In this document: in pieces, positions 1 through 7,697 of the stretch
Layout: every line of letters begins with the position of its first letter
Position numbering within the stretch: the stretch's first letter is position 1
NCBI GenBank assembly: GCA_964503335.1
Contig: CAZCZZ010000010.1
Location: 1 to 64,000 of the forward strand
Direction: 5' to 3'
DNA length: 64,000 nt
Source of the DNA: CAZCZZ01 sp964503335
GTDB lineage: Bacteria; Verrucomicrobiota; Kiritimatiellia; CAIVKH01
Made by a program: the position numbers and the translations under genes
The notes under the pieces: model-generated
What the model was told of the DNA's origin: nothing
Databases searched by the model: none
The model's input: the letters and a program-made list of their open reading frames with translations, nothing else

Positions 1-711
1 CCGAAGGAACTCTCCGGCGGCCAGCGCCAGCGCGTGGCCGTCGGCCGCGCCATTGTCCGAAAGCCCAAGGCGTTCCTCTTCGACGAACCGCTGTCCAACC
101 TCGACGCGAAGATGCGCGTCCAGATGCGCACGGAAATCAGCAAGCTGCATACGCGGCTGTCGTCCACGATGATCTACGTCACGCATGACCAGGTGGAAGC
201 GATGACGATGGGCGACCGCATCGTGGTCATGAAGGATGGCTTCATCCAGCAGGTGGCCACGCCCCTCGATCTCTACAACAACCCGGCGAACCAGTTTGTC
301 GCGGGCTTCATCGGCAGCCCGCCCATGAATTTTTTCACGGGCACGGTCGAGCAGAAATCGGGAACCATTTACTTCAACGAAGGAAACTTCAGCGTGCGCG
401 TCGAGGAATTCCAGGCCGCCAAGTTGTCCTCGCATGCGGGCCAGAAGGTGGTCTTTGGAATCCGGCCTGAGGACATCACGGACACGCTGTATGTCACGAA
501 TCCGAACCCGGAGCACAAGATCAAGGCCCGGGTCGAGGTCGTTGAACCCATGGGCGCGGAAGTGTACCTCTACCTGAACACGGGCCGACACTCGTTCATC
601 GCGCGCGTCGGTGCCAGCGACAAGGCCGAGGTGAACCAGGACCTGACGGTCGTGGTGAATCTCAAGAAGGCGCATTTCTTCGACGAGAAGACGGGCGCGA
701 CGATCGTTTGA
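1..711 (+). CDS. Sugar ABC transporter ATP-binding protein, UgpC/MalK type, 3' part
   Basis: This is the C-terminal part of the cytoplasmic ATPase that powers a carbohydrate import ABC transporter; the 5' end lies outside the window. The reading frame is open from base 1 and starts within the ABC signature ([10 protein letters not shown]). It continues with the Walker B segment ([13 protein letters not shown]), the D-loop and the switch histidine ([10 protein letters not shown]). After about residue 95 comes the regulatory OB-fold region typical of MalK/UgpC proteins ([10 protein letters not shown]). The Walker A motif is not visible because of truncation. The substrate and the permease partners cannot be told from this fragment. 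The next gene starts 31 bases downstream and is unrelated in function. Confidence 0.93.
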   Translation, partial: PKELSGGQRQRVAVGRAIVRKPKAFLFDEPLSNLDAKMRVQMRTEISKLHTRLSSTMIYVTHDQVEAMTMGDRIVVMKDGFIQQVATPLDLYNNPANQFVAGFIGSPPMNFFTGTVEQKSGTIYFNEGNFSVRVEEFQAAKLSSHAGQKVVFGIRPEDITDTLYVTNPNPEHKIKARVEVVEPMGAEVYLYLNTGRHSFIARVGASDKAEVNQDLTVVVNLKKAHFFDEKTGATIV

Positions 712-742
712 TTCGTCGTTCCGACCTCAAAGCGACCGATTC

Positions 743-1957
743 ATGGAACTGACCTTCGCCGAGTTCTTCAGCGTCATCGGGAGTTTTATCCTGGTTCTGG
801 CCGTGTCGTTCGTTGTGATCGTCGTGATCACGAGCCACGCGCGTTTCCAGTTGTTGACCCACGCCGTTGCAGATGGCGACGGCGCCGTGGCTTCCCCGAG
901 GCGTTCGTTGGAGATCATGATCGCGAACCTCATCGGGTCCATGGGTCGGGACGCGGCACCGTTCGTCGTCATGCTTCTGTCCGTGCGCTCACGCAGGGAA
1001 ATAGGCGAGCGGCACGGGCCCCAAGTCGAGGAGGAGGTGACGTCCTTCGTCGAGGGACGGATCAAGGACGTGACGCGATTCAGCGACGCGATGATGCGAC
1101 AGGAAGAGCATCGGACAGCGCTCCTGCTCCGGATGCCCGTCGCGAACGCGCGGTCGGTTGCCGGACGCGTCCTTCATCGCCTGCAGCAGGAGCCCTATCG
1201 CGTGGCCGACGGCACATCGCTCCGGCTGGACCTTGCAATCGGCGCCTCTGCTTTTCCCGAAGATGGAGACCGGTCGACACTTCTCTACGAGAAGGCCCAT
1301 GAAGCCTGGACTCGTGCCGGGGAATCCGCCGGGCCTCTCGTACTTGCCGCTGGGGACACGGCCCTGACGCCGGATCAGGGGCCCCACCACGTCGGCGTGG
1401 AAGAGCGAGGTGATCCCGGGCTCGTTGACGAACTGACGGGCGTGCTTCGTCCGGAGCGCATCTTGCATGCCATGCAGCGCTATGTTGCGCGCTACCGCAG
1501 GGATGAACTCCCCGCCGCCGTGATTTGCATGGATATCGACCACTTCAAGCGATACGTGGGTCAGTACGGACGGGAAGTGACCGATGAAGTCCTGCGCCAG
1601 CTCAGCGCGCTGATCCAGAAGAACTTCCGCGAAGAAGACGTCATCGGCCGGGGCGAGGGTGATGCGTTCACGATCGGCTGTGCCGCAGCCGATTCCGGCC
1701 ATGCCCTCGACGCCGCGAAGCGGGTCGCGGCGGTGATCAAGAAACACAGCTTTGACGTGAATGGCACCGTCCTGCGTCTCAATGTGAGTTGCGGTGTGGC
1801 CAGTGCCCCGGAGCACGGTGCCACGGGACGCGTCGTGCTGGAGGCTGCGGAAACCGCACTTCGTGTCGCGAAGGCGAAGGGTCGAAACATGTGCCTGCTG
1901 TATGAGTCGTCAATGGAAGGGTCCAGTGGACCAGGATCCCCGGCCGATTCATTCTAG
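743..1957 (+). CDS. Membrane-anchored tandem GGDEF-domain protein, signature degenerate
   Basis: A 404-aa protein with one N-terminal membrane segment (about residues 8-30, rich in V, L, F and I) followed by two GGDEF-like folds. The first (about 95-200) has no recognisable signature. The second (about 235-390) keeps the Mg-binding MDIDHFK motif and the family ending, but the signature reads EGDAF where an active diguanylate cyclase has GGDEF or GGEEF. In known cyclases the fourth position is an essential acid; here it is Ala. I therefore infer loss of c-di-GMP synthesis and a possible sensory or GTP-binding role. There is no I-site RxxD upstream of the signature. No strong ribosome binding site was seen before the ATG. 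Confidence 0.8.
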   Translation: MELTFAEFFSVIGSFILVLAVSFVVIVVITSHARFQLLTHAVADGDGAVASPRRSLEIMIANLIGSMGRDAAPFVVMLLSVRSRREIGERHGPQVEEEVTSFVEGRIKDVTRFSDAMMRQEEHRTALLLRMPVANARSVAGRVLHRLQQEPYRVADGTSLRLDLAIGASAFPEDGDRSTLLYEKAHEAWTRAGESAGPLVLAAGDTALTPDQGPHHVGVEERGDPGLVDELTGVLRPERILHAMQRYVARYRRDELPAAVICMDIDHFKRYVGQYGREVTDEVLRQLSALIQKNFREEDVIGRGEGDAFTIGCAAADSGHALDAAKRVAAVIKKHSFDVNGTVLRLNVSCGVASAPEHGATGRVVLEAAETALRVAKAKGRNMCLLYESSMEGSSGPGSPADSF

Positions 1958-1980
1958 GAAAGTGGACATCCGCTGACATC

Positions 1981-2721
1981 ATGACGCAGAAACTGAAGCT
2001 CGGAGTGAATATCGATCATGTGGCGACCTTGCGCCAGGTGCGGGGAACATCGTATCCCGAACCTCGCGAGGCCGCCCGATTGTGCGCCCAGGGCGGTGCA
2101 CATGGATTGACGGTCCATCTCCGCGAGGACCGGCGCCATATCCAGGACGACGATGTGATCGCCCTGATGAAAGCGCGCATCCTTCCGGTGAACCTGGAAA
2201 TGGGAAACCACCGCGATATCGTGGCGATTGCGCTGAAGCTCAAGCCTGCCGAAGTATGTCTGGTGCCGGAGCGCCGCGAGGAGTTGACCACCGAGGGCGG
2301 CTTGGACGTGGTCGGGCAACGCAAGGAACTGAAGAAGACCGTCGATGCAATGCAGTCCGCAGGCATCACGGTCAGCCTGTTCATCGAGCCCGACCCGAAG
2401 CAGATCGAGGCCAGCGCTGCACTCAAGGTGCCCTATGTCGAACTGCACACGGGTGCCTACTGCGAGGCGCGCGGGGCGGACTGCCGGCGCGAGTTGAAAC
2501 GACTGATCGAGGGGGCGCGCCATGCGCATGACCTGCGTTTGAAGGTGAATGCGGGGCACGGCATCAACCTGTCGAACATCACCGGCATCCTCGAGATGCC
2601 GCACCTCGATACGCTGAATATCGGTCACAGCATCGTGAGTCGCGCGGTGTTCGTCGGCATGAAGCAAGCGACATCTGAAATGCTGGCGGCGATGTCGAAG
2701 TACCGGGGGGGGCGGGCATGA
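1981..2721 (+). CDS. pdxJ: Pyridoxine 5'-phosphate synthase PdxJ
   Basis: PdxJ condenses 3-amino-1-hydroxyacetone phosphate with 1-deoxyxylulose 5-phosphate to give pyridoxine 5'-phosphate, the last ring-forming step of the DXP-dependent vitamin B6 pathway, in the cytosol. The 246-aa length is usual. Family motifs are visible: NIDHVATLRQ near residue 10, VHLREDRRHI near 45, LFIEPD, ELHTGAY and NAGHGIN, covering the phosphate-binding and catalytic His/Glu positions. The stop codon overlaps the acpS start (ATGA), so translation is probably coupled. pdxJ followed by acpS is a common bacterial arrangement. The presence of PdxJ implies the DXP route to B6 rather than PdxST. Confidence 0.97.
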   Translation: MTQKLKLGVNIDHVATLRQVRGTSYPEPREAARLCAQGGAHGLTVHLREDRRHIQDDDVIALMKARILPVNLEMGNHRDIVAIALKLKPAEVCLVPERREELTTEGGLDVVGQRKELKKTVDAMQSAGITVSLFIEPDPKQIEASAALKVPYVELHTGAYCEARGADCRRELKRLIEGARHAHDLRLKVNAGHGINLSNITGILEMPHLDTLNIGHSIVSRAVFVGMKQATSEMLAAMSKYRGGRA

Positions 2722-3128
2722 ACATCCCAGTTCTCGGCATTGGCATCGATTTGGTCGAAAATGCGCGCATCCGTGAATCGCTCGAGAAATTCGGCGACCG
2801 TTTCAAGCGACGCATCTTCCTTCCCTCTGAGCAGGCCTACTGCGACGCGAAGGCCGATCCCGCAATCCACTACGCAGGACGCTTCGCCGCGAAGGAAGCG
2901 GTCAGCAAGGCCTTCGGCACCGGCATCGGCGCCGCGCTCGGCTGGTGCGACATCGAGATCGTGAAACGCGACGGAAGTGGCGAGCCGCTGGTTCATCTCC
3001 ATGGCGGCGGCGAAGAGCTCTTGAAATCGCGCGGAGGCAGCCGGGTCCTCGTGAGCCTGACGCATACGAAAGACTACTCGGCCGCGCAGGCCGTTCTGCT
3101 GCGCAAACAGGAAATCGGGAATCCATGA
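2718..3128 (+). CDS. acpS: Holo-[acyl-carrier-protein] synthase AcpS
   Basis: AcpS transfers 4'-phosphopantetheine from coenzyme A to the conserved serine of acyl carrier protein, activating fatty acid synthesis. The 136-aa protein has both hallmark motifs: GIGIDLVE (Mg-binding Asp near residue 11) and RFAAKEAVSKAFG (catalytic Glu near residue 59), plus the SLTHTKDYS end typical of the family. It starts within the pdxJ stop and its own stop overlaps the nnr start in the same ATGA manner, so the three genes look like one translationally coupled operon. Confidence 0.96.
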   Translation: MNIPVLGIGIDLVENARIRESLEKFGDRFKRRIFLPSEQAYCDAKADPAIHYAGRFAAKEAVSKAFGTGIGAALGWCDIEIVKRDGSGEPLVHLHGGGEELLKSRGGSRVLVSLTHTKDYSAAQAVLLRKQEIGNP

Positions 3129-4696
3129 AGATTGTAACGTCGGCACAGATGCGTGAACTCGATCGCCGAACCGTCGAGGAAGGCGGGATCAAGAGCGAGA
3201 TGCTCATGGATCGTGCGGGTGAAGTTGTTGCGCATTCGGTGCGGCGACTTGCCGAGCTCGCCGGACTCACCAACCCGTTCGTGCTGCTGATCGCAGGGCG
3301 GGGCAACAACGGAGGCGATGCGTTTGTCGCCGCGCGCTTCCTCAAGTCCTACGGCTTCGACATCGAGGTGTGGCTTGCGGCCAGCGATGACCAGGTGCGC
3401 GGTGACGCGCTGCTCATGCTGAGTCGCATGAAGGCTGCGGACATTCCGCTCCGTGAAATGGCCACGATGGACGACTGGCAGGACGCGATGAAGGATCCGT
3501 TCGCACCCGAGATCATCGTTGACGGTATTCTCGGCACGGGAATCACCGGCCCGGCCCGCGGGCCTGCCGCGGGCGCAATCCAGTACATCCGGGCGCGGTC
3601 GGATGACGCCTTGATCCTGTCGATCGACGTTCCCTCGGGCCTGAATGCAGATACCGGTTCGGTCGAGGGCGATGCCGTGCAGGCTGATGTAACGGTCACC
3701 ATGGGGCTACCTAAGAAGGGCTTGGTGCATTCTTCCGCGGTGGATTACGTGGGATCGCTCGACGTGGCTGACATCGGGATCCCGCCCGAATACGTCACGG
3801 ACGTGCTTGAGGAAGATGCGCCGGAGTACATCTATCTCACCGACTTGAAACCGCTTTTCAAACGCCGGAAGCGAGTTTCCCACAAGGGCGACTACGGTCA
3901 TGTCGTATTGATCGGCGGCTCACAGTCGATGTCGGGTTCCATCACGCTTGCCGCGCGGGCTGCGCTTCGCTCCGGCGCTGGACTGGTTAGCGTGATCACA
4001 CCGATCGGCATCGCGCAGCTCGTGGCGGCGGCTGTTCCTGAAGCGCTGGTGTATGGGACTGACGAAACAAAAGAGGGTGCAATTTCCTTCTCCATGTGGA
4101 GCGCATGGAAGAACAAGCTCGATCTCTTTGACGCAATCCTCATTGGGCCGGGGCTGACGCGCGGGCCGGACGCCCTGAACATCGTTCGCTCAATCGTGCG
4201 TGAAGCGAGCGTGCCCGTCGTGGTCGATGCCGACGCCATCAGCGTGCTGGCGGGCCAGCCCGACTACTTCGAGAAGGCGCGCAAGTCCACCGTACTGACT
4301 CCGCATCCCGGTGAAATGGCCACGCTGGCCGGCATCGAGGTCGCCGAGGTCGAAGCCGACCGCTGTGGCGTGGCGTCCGGCGTCGCTGCCCGCACAAACG
4401 GCGTTGTGATTCTCAAAGGCGCCGGCACAGTCGTCGCGCAAAGCGGTCGGCAACCTCACATCAATCTGACCGGGAACCCGGGCATGGCCACCGCCGGCTC
4501 CGGCGATGTGCTTGCAGGCATTCTCACAGGACTCATCGGCCAGGGCTTCGCGCTATTCGACGCAGCACGCGCCGCCGTTTACCTGCATGGACGCGCCGGC
4601 GACATCGTCGCGCTCCGCAAATCGCAGGCTTCCCTGATCGCCGGCGACCTCATCGACGAACTCCCCTTCGCCTATCGCGAAGTCAGCATGAGGTAG
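3125..4696 (+). CDS. nnr: Bifunctional NAD(P)H-hydrate epimerase/dehydratase Nnr
   Basis: This 523-aa metabolite-repair enzyme interconverts R and S forms of damaged NAD(P)H hydrate and dehydrates the S form at the expense of ADP. The N-terminal YjeF_N domain (about 1-215) carries GRGNNGGDAFVAAR, and the C-terminal ribokinase-like domain (about 235-520) carries HKGDYGHV, TPHPGEMA and the NPGMATAGSGDVLAG nucleotide-binding stretch near 449-465. The frame stays open upstream as far as 2945, but MKIVTSAQM is the family start and it overlaps the acpS stop, so I place the start at 3125. The order pdxJ-acpS-nnr is conserved in many bacteria. Confidence 0.96.
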   Translation: MKIVTSAQMRELDRRTVEEGGIKSEMLMDRAGEVVAHSVRRLAELAGLTNPFVLLIAGRGNNGGDAFVAARFLKSYGFDIEVWLAASDDQVRGDALLMLSRMKAADIPLREMATMDDWQDAMKDPFAPEIIVDGILGTGITGPARGPAAGAIQYIRARSDDALILSIDVPSGLNADTGSVEGDAVQADVTVTMGLPKKGLVHSSAVDYVGSLDVADIGIPPEYVTDVLEEDAPEYIYLTDLKPLFKRRKRVSHKGDYGHVVLIGGSQSMSGSITLAARAALRSGAGLVSVITPIGIAQLVAAAVPEALVYGTDETKEGAISFSMWSAWKNKLDLFDAILIGPGLTRGPDALNIVRSIVREASVPVVVDADAISVLAGQPDYFEKARKSTVLTPHPGEMATLAGIEVAEVEADRCGVASGVAARTNGVVILKGAGTVVAQSGRQPHINLTGNPGMATAGSGDVLAGILTGLIGQGFALFDAARAAVYLHGRAGDIVALRKSQASLIAGDLIDELPFAYREVSMR

Positions 4697-4701
4697 GACG
4701 G

Positions 4702-4762
4702 GAATGGTTAAGGGTTGATGGTTGATGATCGGAAACCATGAACCATTAACCATCAACCATTC
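4702..4762. repeat. Imperfect inverted repeat of GGTTGATGG units
   Basis: Two arms made of GGTTGATGG-like units (GAATGGTT at the left edge, AACCATTC at the right edge) can fold into a long, imperfect hairpin just after the nnr stop. There is no T-run, so it is not a classical intrinsic terminator. The unit structure looks like a dispersed intergenic repeat. Whether it ends nnr transcription is unknown. Confidence 0.6.
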
Positions 4763-4855
4763 GCCCTGTCGTCTATCCCGTTGCCAGTCAAACTGTTGCA
4801 TGCATTGACTCTGTCACCCTTCTGCCCGAGCATCATCGGCTTCTTGCATAGAGCA

Positions 4856-4995
4856 GCCTAAGTCGTTGCGCCTTCCTGTGCGACGACGCGGGGGAACCAG
4901 TACCACCGGTGAAGTCCGGAGGATGGGGCGAAGAGTGCGGTGAACCCGCAGTCAGGTCACTTCCAAGACCCAGCCCGTCAGCTAACCTCGTAGGC
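4856..4995 (+). promoter_or_regulatory. c-di-AMP riboswitch (ydaO/yuaA leader)
   Basis: The aptamer is recognised by its most conserved 3' block, CCCGTCAGCTAACCTCGTAG near 4974-4993, together with GGGGGAACCA near 4897 and a GGTGAA block. The first GCCTA (4856-4860) can pair with TAGGC (4991-4995) to close helix P1. It precedes an APC/KimA-like transporter, the classic target of this riboswitch. A short GC hairpin (5019-5032) follows without a T-run, so the output may act on translation. In known cases c-di-AMP binding turns the downstream potassium transporter off. Confidence 0.88.
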
Positions 4996-5073
4996 CCTTG
5001 GGAGGGCGAATCACAGTCCCGCCGCGTGGCGGTGCTCTGTTCCCCGTGAGTGGTCTGGCGACGGGAGAACATC

Positions 5074-7023
5074 ATGAAACCGGGTTTCCTGAGGTCGGTA
5101 CTGTTTGGTCGTGCGCGTGACCTTTCGGACCAGCGACTCTTCCACAAGGTCTCGCTTGTGGCGGTGCTGGCCTGGGTGGGACTGGGTGCCGACGGGTTGT
5201 CGTCGTCATGCTATGGCCCCGAGGAAACCTTCAAGGCCCTGGGTTCGCATACCGCGCTCAGCGTCATTGTCGCGCTCGCGTGCGTGACGACCATTGTCGT
5301 CATCTGCGCCTGCTACCGACAAATCATCGAGTTGTTTCCCAGCGGCGGTGGCGGCTATCTCGTGGCGAGCAAGCTGCTGTCGCCAGCCGCCGGTGTGGTT
5401 TCGGGATCGGCACTGCTGGTGGACTATGTCCTCACGATCTCGATCTCCGTAGCCAGTGGCGCTGACGCGTTGTTCTCCCTGCTGTCGCCGGAATGGCAAA
5501 CGTGGAAGCTAACCTTCGGCTGCGCAGGCATCGGTGTCCTTACCTTGTTGAACATGCGCGGTGTGCGTGAATCTGTGCTGCTCTGGGTTCCCGTCTTCCT
5601 TCTTTTCGTCGGCACACACGCGTTTGCGATCCTGATCGGTGTCCTGAGCCATGTCGGAGACCTACCCGCGATCGTGGCCGAGACGGCTTCCGATCTGGGT
5701 GAGACCCGACAAACGCTTGGCTGGGCCGGACTGATGGGGCTGTTGCTGACCGCCTACAGCATGGGTGCGGGTACGTACACCGGAATCGAAGCCGTAAGCA
5801 ACGGCCTGCCGATTCTGCGCGAGCCGCGTGCCGAGACCGGCAAACGAACGATGACCTACATGGGAGCTTCCCTTGCAATCACCGTGTTCGGCCTGCTCCT
5901 GGCCTATCTGCTCTATGACGTCGAGCATGTGGCAGGGAAGACGTTGAACGCCGTGCTTTTCACGGCGATCACGGCGAGCTGGCCTGAAGGTTGGGGTGCG
6001 AGATTCGTGGAGGCGAGTATGCTGTCAGCCACGGCGCTGCTCTTCATTGCTGCGCAGGCGGGCTTCCTTGACGGGCCGCGCGTGCTCGCCAGCATGGCGC
6101 TCGATCGCTGGTTCCCTTCGCGCTTCGCTACGCTCAGCGACCGCTTTGTCACGCAGAACGGCATCCTGCTCATGGGTGTCGCCGCGCTTCTGTGCCTTAT
6201 GGCTACGAAGGGCGCGGTTGGACTCCTGGTCGTCCTCTACAGCATCAACGTCTTCATCACGTTCACGCTCTCGCAGTTGGGCATGGTGAAGCACTGGTGG
6301 ACGCATCGCGCGTCCACGCCGCGTTGGAGGAGCAAATTGGCCATCAACGGCGTCGGGCTGGTGCTCTGCGGTTTCATTCTCGTCGCACTCGTGCGCGTCA
6401 AGTTCTGGGAAGGCGGCTGGGTTACCCTCGTGGTCACGGGCGCCGTGGTCCTGCTGGCTTTCGTCGTGAAGCGTCACTACCGGACCAGCGTCACTGACCT
6501 GAAACGACTCGACGTCCTCGTCACGGCCAGTGAAGGACCTCAACCCGTGCATGCGCCACGGGCCACGAAAGGCCGGACAGCGATTGTATTCGTCAATGGT
6601 TTCAACGGCCTTGGCCTGCACACGTTTTACGGAATCCTGCGGATGTTCCCGGATACATTCGGACATTTTGTCTTTGTCCAGGTTGGCATTGTGGACGCCG
6701 GAAGCTTCAAAGGCGTGGCTGAGATTGAACGACTGCGACAGGAGTCGGCGCTCGGCGCCCGGCGCTATGTCGACCTCGCCTTACGCAGTGGATTCACCGC
6801 CGAATGCGTCTGCGACGTCAGCCACGACCTGCTCGGGAAGATCGAAGACCTCGCCGAGGATCTACTGAAACGACATCCCGGGGCTGTCCTTTTCGGCGGC
6901 CAGATCGCGTTTCGAAAGGAGACCTTCTGGACCCGCTGGCTCCACAACTATGTCGTCTTCTCGCTCCAGCGCATCTTCTGCAGAACCGGCGTTCCCTTCG
7001 TCATCGTTCCTGCCAGGGTGTGA
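5074..7023 (+). CDS. KimA-like APC-family potassium/amino acid transporter
   Basis: A 649-aa membrane protein of the APC superfamily. About 12 membrane segments fill residues 25-470. A cytoplasmic C-terminal domain (about 490-649) follows, the same layout as Bacillus subtilis KimA. Matching landmarks include a GADGLSSSCYGPEE segment, YRQIIELFPSGGGGY and GSALLVDYVLTISISVASG. The gene lies directly behind a c-di-AMP riboswitch, which favours a potassium importer shut off at high c-di-AMP; this is an inference from family and context. I chose the ATG at 5074 because GGGAG lies seven bases before it; an in-frame GTG at 5050 is possible but has no such site. An amino acid substrate cannot be excluded. 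Confidence 0.87.
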   Translation: MKPGFLRSVLFGRARDLSDQRLFHKVSLVAVLAWVGLGADGLSSSCYGPEETFKALGSHTALSVIVALACVTTIVVICACYRQIIELFPSGGGGYLVASKLLSPAAGVVSGSALLVDYVLTISISVASGADALFSLLSPEWQTWKLTFGCAGIGVLTLLNMRGVRESVLLWVPVFLLFVGTHAFAILIGVLSHVGDLPAIVAETASDLGETRQTLGWAGLMGLLLTAYSMGAGTYTGIEAVSNGLPILREPRAETGKRTMTYMGASLAITVFGLLLAYLLYDVEHVAGKTLNAVLFTAITASWPEGWGARFVEASMLSATALLFIAAQAGFLDGPRVLASMALDRWFPSRFATLSDRFVTQNGILLMGVAALLCLMATKGAVGLLVVLYSINVFITFTLSQLGMVKHWWTHRASTPRWRSKLAINGVGLVLCGFILVALVRVKFWEGGWVTLVVTGAVVLLAFVVKRHYRTSVTDLKRLDVLVTASEGPQPVHAPRATKGRTAIVFVNGFNGLGLHTFYGILRMFPDTFGHFVFVQVGIVDAGSFKGVAEIERLRQESALGARRYVDLALRSGFTAECVCDVSHDLLGKIEDLAEDLLKRHPGAVLFGGQIAFRKETFWTRWLHNYVVFSLQRIFCRTGVPFVIVPARV

Positions 7024-7071
7024 TACTTTTTAAGAGTGACGCCGCAGCCGCTGGGCCATACAGGTGAATGC

Positions 7072-7500
7072 ATGAAGGCGATTCTTCGATGGGGAGCACT
7101 GGCCGTGGCCGTTTGGGTCGCTGCGGCGATTGTGCCTGGAATTCAATACGATGACTGGCAAAGCCTTCTGATTGCCGCACTGGTGCTCGGTGTATTGAAC
7201 ACGTTGGTTAAACCACTCCTTCAACTGCTGGCGCTTCCGTTCATTATTCTCACGATGGGACTCTTCCTCGTCGTGACCAACGCGGTCGTACTTCTTTTGA
7301 CGTCCTGGCTGGTTTCAGGCTTCCACGTCTCCGGCTTCTGGTCAGCCGCAGGTGGCAGCCTGGTGATAAGTATCCTGAGCCTCTTCCTCGGTCAACCACC
7401 CGGCAGAAGCGGAGGCCTCATGGTCGAACGTGTCGAGACCCTGAACGTCGGGTTAAGACGCGGCCCTCCGCCCGGCAAGGGGAAGATCATCGACGTGTAG
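7072..7500 (+). CDS. Small membrane protein, phage holin 4 / YvlD-like
   Basis: A 142-aa integral membrane protein with about four hydrophobic helices (residues 3-20, 27-50, 55-78 and 88-108) and the family pattern LGVLNTLVKPLLQLLALP followed by LTMGLFLVVTNA. Members of this family, such as YvlD, are uncharacterised inner-membrane proteins; a holin function is only a domain label. The ATG at 7072 fits the family start better than an upstream in-frame codon at 7036. The tail after residue 110 is hydrophilic. It is the last backbone gene before the element boundary. Confidence 0.8.
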   Translation: MKAILRWGALAVAVWVAAAIVPGIQYDDWQSLLIAALVLGVLNTLVKPLLQLLALPFIILTMGLFLVVTNAVVLLLTSWLVSGFHVSGFWSAAGGSLVISILSLFLGQPPGRSGGLMVERVETLNVGLRRGPPPGKGKIIDV

Positions 7501-7546
7501 ACATTCGTCGCATGAATCGCCTGCCACCCGAAGGCTTTGGGAAGGG

Positions 7547-7595
7547 TGGAGCCAGTTGTCGGACTCGAACCGACGACCTGCTGATTACAAATCAG
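7547..7595 (-). other. attL-like site: 3' fragment of tRNA-Thr(UGU)
   Basis: Read on the minus strand, this stretch gives an anticodon arm with loop TTTGTAA (anticodon UGU, Thr), a variable loop, a perfect T-arm (GTCGG, TTCGAGT, CCGAC), the 3' acceptor strand AACTGGC, a discriminator T and an encoded CCA. The D-arm and 5' acceptor strand are missing. Base pairing of the anticodon stem stops exactly at 7595/7596. This is how a displaced tRNA 3' end looks after integration into a tRNA gene, with the recombinase gene 103 bases inside. The intact tRNA should be at the other end of the element. Confidence 0.85.
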
Positions 7596-7697
7596 ACAAC
7601 AATTTTGTAAAATCATGAACAAAATGCTGTACTCCGACTCGCGTGGTGCAAATATGGTGCATGGTTGTGTGCACTAATCAGTATGGAATGAGACCGT

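Noticed and set aside
989..1816. Long minus-strand frame opposite the GGDEF gene
   Set aside because: A mirror frame caused by GC-rich codon use; no domain is visible and the plus-strand gene is clear.
7641..7670. Shared ATGGTGCATGGT near the integrase and at 59714
   Set aside because: Only 12 bases match, without a repeated pattern; insufficient to call integrase arm sites.
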